Shown: positions 5,867-12,281 of the stretch, in pieces
Numbering within the stretch: the first letter of the stretch is position 1
Layout: each line of letters begins with the position of its first letter
Origin: a virus
Length of the DNA stretch: 37,295 nucleotides
IMG/VR virus record: IMGVR_UViG_3300033049_000022
Location: 1 to 37,295 of that record
Strand: one strand, 5' to 3'
The notes under the pieces: model-generated
Told to the model about the DNA's origin: nothing
Database searches by the model: none
What the model saw: the letters and a program-made list of their open reading frames with translations, nothing else
Translations under genes and position numbers: made by a program

Positions 5867-6186
5867 TATGAAATCTCCTGCTTTGGCATTACTGAAAGAT
5901 CGACAAAACCAATATCACCTAATAAAAGCGTATAGGCTAATCGTCCGTGTGGTTTTAGTGTTCCCTCTTTGGTTGATCTAAGTCCCATTCTTTCGCAAAG
6001 CTCTTTTACTAGATGCTTTGGGGTTCTGGCATTTTTTACCCATGGAATAGCAACCACATCTAAATCGCGCATCATTGAACCGTGAAGAGCTATTGCATAC
6101 CCATTCGCTTTAGCAATGGCTTGAAGCTCGTGCACACGGTGAGCATACATAGTGGGTCTAAGGTTTGCTGCTGGCTTGTCACTCAT
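5866..6186 (-). CDS. Nucleotidyltransferase-like phage protein, 106 aa
   Basis: The segment YAIALHGSMMRDLDVVAIPW holds a Gly-Ser followed shortly by D-L-D, a compressed form of the nucleotidyltransferase motif (hG[GS]...Dh[DE]). A later GDIGFVDLSV supplies another strand with Asp. Phage homologues with this HGS..RDLD..A.PW signature are common small early proteins without a proven activity. The spacing between GS and DxD is shorter than in active enzymes, so catalysis is uncertain. It is the second gene of the leftward operon, coupled by ATGA to the resolvase-like gene. Confidence 0.6.
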   Translation of the reverse strand: MSDKPAANLRPTMYAHRVHELQAIAKANGYAIALHGSMMRDLDVVAIPWVKNARTPKHLVKELCERMGLRSTKEGTLKPHGRLAYTLLLGDIGFVDLSVMPKQEIS

Positions 6187-6734
6187 TGTGGGTATTTCTC
6201 CTCATCTCTAGTTTTTGTGAAGTAGGTTCCATTCATAATCTTGCTAACCTGTGTGGTACTGACCTTGTATTTCTCAGCCGCCTTAAGTTGACTATTACCT
6301 TGGACTTGGCAGAAGTTGATAATCTTTTTACCAAGCACACTTGATATGCCCTTCTTGCGTCCATGCTTCCGGCCTAGCATCGCATTACGGAGGTTAAGGT
6401 CTTTCTTCCCATCTATATAGGCAAGGCTCCCCACGGCGTTTACAGTTAGCTTATCAGCGCGAATAACAATCAGGTTGGCTTTGTTCTTGGCTAATGCCGC
6501 AATGATGCGGTCATATTCCCTGACGGTGCCAAAAACGGTAGCAGAGTAAACAACCAGATCATGGTTCTCGCCGCAAAACCTAATAGCCTCATCAATCCCG
6601 TTTTCATTATTTAGGATATTTGAAGGATTAACCCCGTATGCTGTTAACTCCTCCTCCTGGTCGCGTATAGTCATAAAGTTGGGACGTGGCGCGACATAAC
6701 CATAAGGGTTCTTTTTATGTACTTCTTTCTGCAT
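6183..6734 (-). CDS. Resolvase-fold DNA-binding protein without catalytic residues, 183 aa
   Basis: The N-terminal 100 residues follow the serine-recombinase pattern: YGYVAPRPNFMTIRDQEEEL, a helix with DEAIRFC, HDLVVYSATVFG, then IIAALAKNKANLIVI. A C-terminal resolvase-type HTH follows (GRKKGISS...AAEKYKVSTTQVSKIMNG). The ARVS motif is replaced by VAPR, removing the catalytic serine, and the LDRLGR arginines are replaced by SATVFG. It should therefore bind DNA without cutting. ATG 6734 is chosen because the promoter at 6775-6803 would start transcription downstream of the longer TTG start (6785). It may regulate the divergent promoters. Confidence 0.65.
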   Translation of the reverse strand: MQKEVHKKNPYGYVAPRPNFMTIRDQEEELTAYGVNPSNILNNENGIDEAIRFCGENHDLVVYSATVFGTVREYDRIIAALAKNKANLIVIRADKLTVNAVGSLAYIDGKKDLNLRNAMLGRKHGRKKGISSVLGKKIINFCQVQGNSQLKAAEKYKVSTTQVSKIMNGTYFTKTRDEEKYPQ

Positions 6735-6774
6735 ATTTAGTAACTTTCTGAAATTAGCTATTGCAATTGGGCTT

Positions 6775-6803
6775 ATCTTATGCAATATTGTTTAGGAAGT
6801 CAA
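6775..6803 (-). promoter_or_regulatory. Leftward early promoter at the divergent junction
   Basis: Minus-strand TTGACT (6798-6803), 17-base spacer, TAAGAT (6775-6780). The start would be near 6768, 34 bases before ATG 6734. The spacer contains TAAACAATATTG, similar to spacers of the other leftward promoters. A rightward promoter must lie in or near the same 110 bases, but no convincing plus-strand pair was found. Confidence 0.6.
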
Positions 6804-6842
6804 TAACTAATTTGAAATATTAAAACGCCCGAAGGAACGGAT

Positions 6843-7061
6843 ATGGCTAAAAGAAGAGTATATGTTCAAACCGAATATGAGGACCGTAGTATTGCTATTT
6901 ATGGAAGCGCGTGGAAATGTATAAGAGAAACATACCCGCCTAACACACCTATTGAAGAATTGAGGGAGGCACATAAGAATTTGGTATCAGGAAGCCCTGT
7001 CATTGTGAATGACCAATTTGGTGATGCTTGGGGTGACATTGCTATGGAATTAATTTATTAA
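6843..7061 (+). CDS. Hypothetical protein, 72 aa
   Basis: First gene of the rightward early block. It begins MAKRRVYVQTEYEDRSIAIY and ends GDAWGDIAMELIY. The ribosome site GAAGGAACGG belongs to the recurring module. Its composition is mixed, with strand-like N-terminal half. No family is recognised. Position right after the divergent junction suggests it is among the first proteins made. Confidence 0.7.
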   Translation: MAKRRVYVQTEYEDRSIAIYGSAWKCIRETYPPNTPIEELREAHKNLVSGSPVIVNDQFGDAWGDIAMELIY

Positions 7062-7080
7062 CACTAACGCCCAAGGAAAT

Positions 7081-7740
7081 ATGATGGATATAAGAAATGA
7101 ATATTATTTTTTTAATAAAGAGTGCAGAGCACTGGCTGTTGAACTTAAAGTTAGCCATGATTATGAAGGGGCTTTCGGATTACATCTAGCCTTCCCCTTT
7201 GTCTTTAGTTGGTTTTTGTCTTTGGATTTTGACACTGGTGAGCGGCTTTTAAAGTGGTGCGGTAAATATAGAGAACGCGCCTATGGGTTTAGTATATGCA
7301 ATCAATATATTTTCCTTAAATGCCACTATGATTGGATGGATAGCATGGGCGGTGGATGGTCTTTCATAAAGGAATGGGAGGATTTATTAAAGGGTTCTCA
7401 CAATTATGACAGTGAGGAAATAGGCCGATGGGATGAAGTTAAATATATGGTTCCTGCTGCTGGTGATTATCCAGAAAAAGAACAAGTTTTTGATGTTATC
7501 TGTAATCGTGTCACCTTAACCTATCCAAGATGGTTTACAAAAATAGGCCATAGGTGGGAAGTGGAATGTAAAGATGGGGTTAAGCACCAAGGCAAAGGAA
7601 CTGCCGCTCATAATTGCGGTGAGGATGCTTGTTACAGCACTACATTTGCAATGGACAGTCCAGAAATTAATACGAAAGAAACTGCAATTGAGGGATTCAT
7701 AAAAGGCGTTAATAAGAACCGCCAGAATTACCCACTTTAA
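7081..7740 (+). CDS. Conserved phage protein of unknown function, 219 aa
   Basis: Features include FPFVFSWFLSLDFD near residue 38, a tryptophan-rich middle (HYDWMDSMGGGWSFI), AGDYPEKEQVFDVICN, YPRWFTK and GKGTAAHNCGEDACYSTTFA near 170-190. The series GDYP ... RPRW ... GKG...WDCGEDAxY is characteristic of a family of phage and prophage proteins without known role that I recognise from general knowledge. No catalytic motif or membrane segment is obvious. It is the largest unknown of the rightward early block. Confidence 0.75.
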   Translation: MMDIRNEYYFFNKECRALAVELKVSHDYEGAFGLHLAFPFVFSWFLSLDFDTGERLLKWCGKYRERAYGFSICNQYIFLKCHYDWMDSMGGGWSFIKEWEDLLKGSHNYDSEEIGRWDEVKYMVPAAGDYPEKEQVFDVICNRVTLTYPRWFTKIGHRWEVECKDGVKHQGKGTAAHNCGEDACYSTTFAMDSPEINTKETAIEGFIKGVNKNRQNYPL

Positions 7741-7770
7741 TTTACACACTAACGCCCGAAAGGAACGGCA

Positions 7771-7962
7771 ATGAGTACACCACAAGAAGGTTCAACTGCG
7801 AAAGAGGAAATCATACATGCTATGTCGTCATTAAACATGTACCCAAGCACTACAAGTTTAGATGTGGATAAATACATTTCTGAGCAGTTATATCATGTTC
7901 AACATGCAATGGAACATTTGACCGCCGCGCTGGATAGGTTGTCCGGTAAAAATAATATTTAA
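7771..7962 (+). CDS. Hypothetical helical protein, 63 aa
   Basis: Begins MSTPQEGSTAKEEIIHAMSS and ends AMEHLTAALDRLSGKNNI, with a helix of heptad character in EQLYHVQHAMEHLTAALDRL. The ribosome module GAAAGGAACGGCA precedes the ATG. Its TAA merges with the next copy of the module, which starts the structured non-coding segment. No function is known. Confidence 0.65.
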   Translation: MSTPQEGSTAKEEIIHAMSSLNMYPSTTSLDVDKYISEQLYHVQHAMEHLTAALDRLSGKNNI

Positions 7963-8160
7963 ACGCCCGAAAGGGCTAAGAGGCTCCCTCGGGCCTACGG
8001 GTGGGGGACAATAGCGGGATGATAGTCCGTGTGTAGAAACGAAAAAAGGCTACACAAATAGCGTCAGTTGGTGGATCGGGTGATTATCCTATACAGGGTT
8101 CATGTCCTGTAGATTGAAATCGGATTATAGTAGCGAAAGCTGTTCCACCAACTCTATTAA
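7963..8160 (+). ncRNA. Candidate structured RNA in a 223-base non-coding gap
   Basis: Between 7962 and 8186 no gene fits, but several helices do. They are GCCC-GAAA-GGGC (7965-7976), AGGC/GCCT (7981-7996), GGAC/GTCC (8006-8028) and TGTGTAG/CTACACA (8030-8056). A 9-bp helix GTTGGTGGA (8067-8075) / TCCACCAAC (8144-8152) encloses TACAGG/CCTGTA (8092-8111) and AGC-GAAA-GCT (8132-8141). Two GAAA tetraloops occur only when the plus strand is read, which supports that orientation. It does not fit tRNA, tmRNA, group I intron or hammerhead. It could be a small phage RNA or a long structured leader of the next gene. Confidence 0.5.
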
Positions 8161-8185
8161 TTTTAAACGCCCGGAGGAGGTAACG

Positions 8186-8389
8186 ATGAGCAAGAATGAA
8201 AGAAACTTTTGGATCAAAGTGTCCGTATGCTTCATCTTGATTATTTCACTGTGCATTTGGGGCGCATTTGAAGATGCGAAAAGTAAAAGCAAAAGACACA
8301 AAGCATTTATGACTGAATGCTCGAAACAAGACCCGGAATACAAATGCAAGGTATTGTGGGTACAGCTCAATAATGGTAATTATTTTTAA
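8186..8389 (+). CDS. Small membrane-anchored protein, 67 aa
   Basis: One N-terminal membrane helix (VSVCFILIISLCIWGAF) is followed by a basic linker and a short domain with FMTECSKQDPEYKCKVLW. The EC...YKC...LW pattern is found in many tiny phage membrane proteins of unknown role. ATG 8186 has the excellent ribosome site GGAGGAGGT. An earlier in-frame ATG (8102) would translate through the structured segment and is rejected. The C-terminal domain would lie in the periplasm, where its two cysteines could pair. Confidence 0.7.
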   Translation: MSKNERNFWIKVSVCFILIISLCIWGAFEDAKSKSKRHKAFMTECSKQDPEYKCKVLWVQLNNGNYF

Positions 8390-8459
8390 GCGCCCAAATC
8401 TATACACGTCACGAAACCATGTATAGAAAACGGCAAAACTTATACAATAGGAGAGAGAC

Positions 8460-8753
8460 ATGGAATACTGGATTAACATTTTCGAGAATAAATCATTAGT
8501 CAGCAGCCTAGAGGAAGACCCGCACACAGAGCTTGATGAAGCTATTGACCATGTGTCGGATTATTCCCGGCAAACAAGCATGGTTGCTAAAAAATACACA
8601 AGCCCCTGGACCTATACCCACACCATCCATCATAAAGATGGCAAGGTTGAGATTATGGACCTGCTGCCCCTGCTTGATGAGCTTAACCAGAACCGGAGAT
8701 TTGATCGTGCACACAACCGCGCTGTAGCTGCTGGATTGAGGACGATGCAATGA
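8460..8753 (+). CDS. Hypothetical protein, 97 aa
   Basis: Begins MEYWINIFENKSLVSSLEED and contains TELDEAIDHVSD and WTYTHTIHHKDGKVEIMDLL. Ribosome site AGGAGAGAGAC. The stop overlaps the next start as ATGA. No cysteines or membrane helix. No family is recognised. Confidence 0.7.
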   Translation: MEYWINIFENKSLVSSLEEDPHTELDEAIDHVSDYSRQTSMVAKKYTSPWTYTHTIHHKDGKVEIMDLLPLLDELNQNRRFDRAHNRAVAAGLRTMQ

Positions 8754-8941
8754 TCTACCGTGGATTTGACATAGCGCGGAAACCAAAGCCAGTAGGGAAT
8801 AGAGCCTGGGATTGGGAGTTCTGCCCCGTTGACAATGACGGTGATCCAGAAACAAACGGGACCGGCAGGAGTGAAACACATTGTCAGGTACAGATTGATA
8901 TCATGTTAGAGGAGAGAGAAGATGAAAATTCACGGTGTTAA
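8750..8941 (+). CDS. Hypothetical protein, 63 aa
   Basis: Begins MIYRGFDIARKPKPVGNRAW and continues DWEFCPVDNDGDPETNGTG, then a helix QVQIDIMLEEREDE. The opening YRGFDI followed by aromatic strands resembles small DUF-type phage proteins that fold as a beta sheet with one helix. Coupled to both neighbours: ATGA at the start, and its end carries GGAGAGAGAAG for the next gene. Confidence 0.7.
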   Translation: MIYRGFDIARKPKPVGNRAWDWEFCPVDNDGDPETNGTGRSETHCQVQIDIMLEEREDENSRC

Positions 8942-9047
8942 ATTCGGCATTCAGGATGTATTAGGCTGGTTTATGGTTGCGGCGGCGGTGATGATTCCAT
9001 TTATTGTAGTGGCTGGTTATCTGAAAAAGTATGTGGTGATGCCATGA
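8922..9047 (+). CDS. Small single-pass membrane protein, 41 aa
   Basis: ATG 8922 follows GGAGAGAGAAG. The product has MKIHGVKFGIQDVLG, a hydrophobic helix (WFMVAAAVMIPFIVVAGY) and a short basic end LKKYVVMP. It overlaps the previous gene by 20 bases and the next by ATGA. The length and helix are typical of small phage membrane peptides. The target is unknown. Confidence 0.65.
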   Translation: MKIHGVKFGIQDVLGWFMVAAAVMIPFIVVAGYLKKYVVMP

Positions 9048-9217
9048 CTGACACGCAATGGGACATAAACAACAACATACAGGCGATACGGTGCGCACTG
9101 AATGACCTTGTGGGGCATTCTGAACCACTTGCCCCAGAGGACATAATGGAGCTGTGCAGGCTGTCTAACCAGCTTGACGCCTTTTTAATTAAAATTACGG
9201 AGAGAAAAGATGACTGA
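9044..9217 (+). CDS. Hypothetical protein, 57 aa
   Basis: Begins MTDTQWDINNNIQAIRCALN and is fully helical with leucine-rich turns (IMELCRLSNQLDAFLIKITE). It starts by ATGA on the membrane peptide gene and overlaps the Erf gene by 8 bases, supplying GGAGAGAAAAG as the Erf ribosome site. No function is known; the location suggests a partner of the recombination genes. Confidence 0.6.
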   Translation: MTDTQWDINNNIQAIRCALNDLVGHSEPLAPEDIMELCRLSNQLDAFLIKITERKDD

Positions 9218-9908
9218 TTTAGCGAAAATAGCCCAAACTGAAATCACCCCCGCACAAATTACCCCTATGGACCTACTGCAAAAGGCCACAGAATCCGGTG
9301 CTGATCTGGATAAACTAGAAAAGCTGATGGACTTGCAGGAGCGGTGGGAAAAGCGCGAATCTCATAAAGCATATATTTCAGCAAAAACAACCTTCCTTGC
9401 AGGGTGTCCGCCTATAGAGAAGACAAAGAAAGGGCATAATTCAAAATATTCTCCGCTTGCCGACACTATTAAAATAGTGAGGCCTTTACTTACTGATTGT
9501 GGATTTTCTTACGATTGGAAGATAAAACAAAATGAAGGAAAAATAGAAGTAACCTGTGTTTTGTCTCATATAGATGGGCATAGTGAAGAATGCCCATTAG
9601 AAGCTGACGCCGATTCTACTGGTAGTAAAAACGCCGTTCAGGCATTAGGATCAACGGTGCAGTATTTAAAACGGTATAGCTTTGAGGCTATTCTAGGTAT
9701 TTCATCACAAGATGAAGACGACGACGGCAAAGGTGCGGTTCAATACATCACCCCCGACCAGGTGGCGAAACTTCAAGAAATAAACTCAGAACGGGGCAAT
9801 AATAGCCAAGACCTGTGCACGTATTTACAAGTTTCATCACTATCCGCTTTGCCAAAATCTCGCTTTAATGAGGCAATGCAAGCCGTAAAATCAAAGGTGA
9901 AAAAATGA
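9210..9908 (+). CDS. erf: Erf-family single-strand annealing protein
   Basis: This 232-residue protein has the Erf core: HNSKYSPLADTIKIVRPLL, GFSYDWKI, then SKNAVQALGSTVQYLKRYSF and the acidic DEDDDGKG. Erf-type proteins form rings on single-stranded DNA and anneal complementary strands, letting phage DNA recombine or circularise without RecA. The C-terminal region (about 175-232) is a separate helical part, as in P22 Erf. The next gene is an exonuclease overlapping by 4 bases, giving a complete two-component recombination pair. Confidence 0.88.
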   Translation: MTDLAKIAQTEITPAQITPMDLLQKATESGADLDKLEKLMDLQERWEKRESHKAYISAKTTFLAGCPPIEKTKKGHNSKYSPLADTIKIVRPLLTDCGFSYDWKIKQNEGKIEVTCVLSHIDGHSEECPLEADADSTGSKNAVQALGSTVQYLKRYSFEAILGISSQDEDDDGKGAVQYITPDQVAKLQEINSERGNNSQDLCTYLQVSSLSALPKSRFNEAMQAVKSKVKK

Positions 9909-10525
9909 TTATCCATGATATAGAGCAGCGTTCAGATGAGTGGTTTAAACTACGGGCAGGGATGCCCACCTCATCAATGTTTTCCAAGCTGATAACGAGC
10001 AAGGGCGACCCATCAAAATCATTAAAGGAATACGCCATCACACTAGCGGGGGCAAAGTATGCAGGGAAAGACCTTGACCCGTTTGAGGGTAATTCCTGGA
10101 CTGAGCGGGGTACTGAAATGGAAGACGCCGCCCGCTCACTTTATGAGTTTGCTAATGATTGTAAAGTTGAGGAGGTCGGTTTCGTTACCGATGACAAGCA
10201 ATTAATGGGCTGTTCCCCAGACGGGTTAGTTGATGAATTGGGCTTAGTTGAGTTTAAGTGCTTAAAGGCTGAGAACCATATCAAAGCCTTAATGGATTAT
10301 AAAAAATCAGGCAAGGTTCCTGTTAAATACACGCCACAAGTTCAAGGGCAAATGCTAGTAACGGGCCGTAAATGGTGCGACTTGGTACTATATCACCCAG
10401 AACTGCCGTTGCTGGTCATGCGTGTTAATATAGACACGGGGTTTTGTAGTAAATTAACTGACCAGCTTGTAATAGTCATAGCGGAGCGTGATGAAATACT
10501 TGAAATATTAAGGAGTGACCAATGA
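9905..10525 (+). CDS. YqaJ/lambda-Exo-type exonuclease
   Basis: A 206-residue PD-(D/E)xK exonuclease. SDEWFKLRAGMPTSS opens the YqaJ domain, GCSPDG (102-107) carries the metal-binding Asp, EFKC (116-119) the E-x-K, and QVQGQM (145-150) the conserved glutamines. It should digest one strand of a duplex end and feed single strands to the Erf partner encoded just upstream. Its length is normal for the family, and all core residues are present. Confidence 0.9.
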   Translation: MIIHDIEQRSDEWFKLRAGMPTSSMFSKLITSKGDPSKSLKEYAITLAGAKYAGKDLDPFEGNSWTERGTEMEDAARSLYEFANDCKVEEVGFVTDDKQLMGCSPDGLVDELGLVEFKCLKAENHIKALMDYKKSGKVPVKYTPQVQGQMLVTGRKWCDLVLYHPELPLLVMRVNIDTGFCSKLTDQLVIVIAERDEILEILRSDQ

Positions 10526-10833
10526 TTAACACAACAACAACAGCAATCATTGCAGGCGGTGCGGCGATTAGCCCAGTCGTCATAGTCTTCATTGGCGGCG
10601 TTATCTGTACGGCCTTAGGCGCTCCCGCTATGTATTGGCCAGCATATCGGCGGGGCTACAAAGTCGCCGATGCTAAGGGTGATAAGTTCTGGGCTATGCA
10701 GCAGGAGATTAAGGCGAAGAATGCCCTTGAGGCGTGGCATAAGGCTTCTAAGGCTTCATACAAGGGCCATGAGACCCGCCGTGCTGCCCGTAAGCTTATT
10801 GAGCCGTTAACAGGAACGGAGGGAAGGAGATGA
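10522..10833 (+). CDS. Membrane-anchored helical protein, 103 aa
   Basis: The N-terminus contains one or two hydrophobic helices (AIIAGGAAISPVVIVFIGG and VICTALGAPAMYWPAY). The second half is a basic helix (WAMQQEIKAKNALEAWHKAS and ETRRAARKLIEP). It starts on the exonuclease stop by ATGA. Placement in a recombination operon is unusual for a membrane protein. A host-membrane or superinfection role is possible but not supported further. Confidence 0.65.
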   Translation: MINTTTTAIIAGGAAISPVVIVFIGGVICTALGAPAMYWPAYRRGYKVADAKGDKFWAMQQEIKAKNALEAWHKASKASYKGHETRRAARKLIEPLTGTEGRR

Positions 10834-11003
10834 GCGATTTATGCCACACGGTCAGTGTTGGCCCATCAGACGATTTTAAAACAACTGTGAATGGTGATGT
10901 TTACGCCTGGAACTTTGAGACTCACCCTGAAGGTCCACAGGAAAACACCGTATATGATTTAGATAGTGGCGGATGGGAATTAATTAATGACCGCAAGCCC
11001 TAA
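10830..11003 (+). CDS. Hypothetical acidic protein, 57 aa
   Basis: ATG 10830 follows GGAAGGAG and overlaps the preceding stop as ATGA. The product begins MSDLCHTVSVGPSDDF and contains VNGDVYAWNFETHPEG and YDLDSGGWEL, all suggestive of beta strands. It overlaps the next gene by 17 bases. No family is recognised. Confidence 0.6.
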   Translation: MSDLCHTVSVGPSDDFKTTVNGDVYAWNFETHPEGPQENTVYDLDSGGWELINDRKP

Positions 11004-11298
11004 ATACGGCCCCCGCTTCAAATGCAAAAAACATCTTGTGTTCGTGGCAACCCATCCCTGTTGCGTCTGTAACAGCTACCCGACACAGGCGCACCATCCG
11101 TTGTCTACCAAGTCACGGCAGAAGCTAGGAAAATCTCATGATTGGGAAGCGATTCCGCTTTGTTTCAGCCATCATTCGGAATTGCATGACAGGACGGGTA
11201 AAGAGGTGGCGTTTATGAAGAACTACAATATTGAATTTAAGGATGTATGGACCCGGCTTTGTGCTGTGTCGCCATCTAAGGAAGTGAGAGAGAAATGA
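10987..11298 (+). CDS. DUF968-like HNH nuclease, 103 aa
   Basis: The CCVC (25-28), AHH (35-37) and C59-x2-HH-x3-H67 arrangement in HPCCVCN...QAHH...IPLCFSHHSELHD matches the zinc-bound HNH fold of DUF968 proteins near phage recombination genes. Such proteins are thought to replace or assist junction nucleases such as RusA or NinG. A start at 10987 is used, overlapping the upstream gene. Position between the exonuclease and NinB supports a recombination role. Confidence 0.75.
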   Translation: MTASPKYGPRFKCKKHLVFVATHPCCVCNSYPTQAHHPLSTKSRQKLGKSHDWEAIPLCFSHHSELHDRTGKEVAFMKNYNIEFKDVWTRLCAVSPSKEVREK

Positions 11299-11693
11299 CT
11301 GACCACATAATATTCAACCATGAATCAAAGGCCACACCCATTAAGGCGATCAACCAGCTATCACCAGACAAGAAGTGGGTTATATCAATCAATCCGGTAA
11401 AGAAGAAGCGCACCAACTCACAGAACGCGCTATACTGGATGTGGGTTGATAATATCGCCAAAGGTTGCGGCGACTCCGTGGGTTATACCAAGGATGAGAT
11501 GGCCACCATATTCAAACAGAAGTTTCTCGCGCCCATTGAGGTCAGTTATGGCGGTGAGGTCTATGCCGTGTATTCGACCAAGGGACTGAGCAAGAAAGAG
11601 ATGTCCGAGTATATGGATCATATCAGCCGGTTTGCGGCGGAGGAGTTCGGGGTTTATGTTCCGATTCCTGAAGAATTACAAAGGAATGGATGA
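11295..11693 (+). CDS. ninB: NinB family recombination mediator
   Basis: The 132-residue sequence contains RTNSQNALYWMWVDNIA and YTKDEMATIFKQKFLAP, the central NinB signature, then STKGLSKKEMSEYMDHI and the YVPIPEE ending. In lambda, NinB (Orf) binds single-stranded DNA and SSB and loads strand-exchange proteins, substituting for RecFOR. It overlaps the HNH gene by ATGA and follows Erf and exonuclease, so the block forms a full recombination module. Confidence 0.85.
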   Translation: MTDHIIFNHESKATPIKAINQLSPDKKWVISINPVKKKRTNSQNALYWMWVDNIAKGCGDSVGYTKDEMATIFKQKFLAPIEVSYGGEVYAVYSTKGLSKKEMSEYMDHISRFAAEEFGVYVPIPEELQRNG

Positions 11694-11905
11694 TGAATGA
11701 CTGGCAAGATATTAAAACAGCACCTATGGACGGAACGGTCATTGAAATACTTACCGAGCATGGGTTCAATCTTGAGGCTTCAAGAGAAGTCATAGATGAT
11801 TGCGGCGCTTGGTGCGCAATCTCAATTATACACCCTGAGTGTTGGGAAGAGGGTGTTTGTTGGGATAGCTCAGATCAACCAAAAACATGGAGACAACGAA
11901 GATGA
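11690..11905 (+). CDS. DUF551-type protein, 71 aa
   Basis: Begins MMNDWQDIKTAPMDGTVIEI, the W.DI.TAP.DGT signature of DUF551-like proteins, common small phage proteins of unknown activity. The end WDSSDQPKTWRQ matches the usual W..P.TW.P-type close. Coupled to NinB by ATGATGA; either of two adjacent ATGs could be the start. Confidence 0.75.
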   Translation: MMNDWQDIKTAPMDGTVIEILTEHGFNLEASREVIDDCGAWCAISIIHPECWEEGVCWDSSDQPKTWRQRR

Positions 11906-12114
11906 GTGACGCAAGAGATAGTTTAATAGCAAGCCAGCAACTAGAAATAGTTGGGCAGAAAAAACACATTATGCGCTGTGAGCAGGCTTTAGATAAAATC
12001 CGCAATAGCATTATCTGTATAGGAGGACCGCTTAATGATAATCGCGGACGATATGATTTCAAACAAAGAAAGATATTTCATAAATTTATGGAAGAGATTG
12101 AGGCAATATTATGA
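11902..12114 (+). CDS. Hypothetical protein, 70 aa
   Basis: ATG 11902 is preferred over 11887 because GGAG lies ten bases before it. The product begins MSDARDSLIASQQLEIVGQK, with a coiled-coil-like N-terminal helix, then CIGGPLNDNRGRYDF and a C-terminal helix. It overlaps both neighbours by ATGA. No family is recognised. Confidence 0.6.
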   Translation: MSDARDSLIASQQLEIVGQKKHIMRCEQALDKIRNSIICIGGPLNDNRGRYDFKQRKIFHKFMEEIEAIL

Positions 12115-12281
12115 CAAGCGCATTATCATGGGAAGATGAAGTATTCCTGCAACGCCTATCAAATCTTCTAATTGATGAAGGCATAGAATTAATCGGGCCT
12201 GACGGGTCGTCACTTGAAAGGCCAGAGCGTTTTTTCTTTAAAATATTGGACATTGTAAAATTACGGGAACAGAACAAATGA
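12111..12281 (+). CDS. Hypothetical protein, 56 aa
   Basis: Begins MTSALSWEDEVFLQRLSNLL and ends KILDIVKLREQNK; it is helical with a central IELIGPDG turn. Start and stop overlap neighbours by ATGA. It has no cysteines or membrane segment and is not recognised. Confidence 0.6.
   Translation: MTSALSWEDEVFLQRLSNLLIDEGIELIGPDGSSLERPERFFFKILDIVKLREQNK

Larger units (their letters stand above)
6824..8397 (+). repeat. Recurrent intergenic module AACGCCCGAAAGGAACGG
   Basis: Copies or variants occur at 6824-6840, 7066-7080, 7751-7770, 7962-7977, 8166-8185 and 8388-8397, each just after a stop codon or before a start. Conserved is AACGCCC, then a purine block that serves as ribosome site (GAAGGAACGG, AAGGAAAT, GAAAGGAACGG, GGAGGAGGTAACG). 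Two copies share a preceding ACACT or ACACACT. The span given covers all copies; the module itself is 10-20 bases. Confidence 0.7.

Noticed and set aside
6781-6842. Rightward promoter at the divergent junction
   Set aside because: No plus-strand -35/-10 pair with acceptable spacing and match was found, so none is called although one is expected.
7963-8160. tRNA, tmRNA, group I intron or hammerhead ribozyme
   Set aside because: The T-arm-like loop is mid-molecule with the wrong loop sequence, no anticodon arm fits, the GGAC/GTCC pair is too close for an intron core, and the CUGANGA core of a hammerhead is missing.
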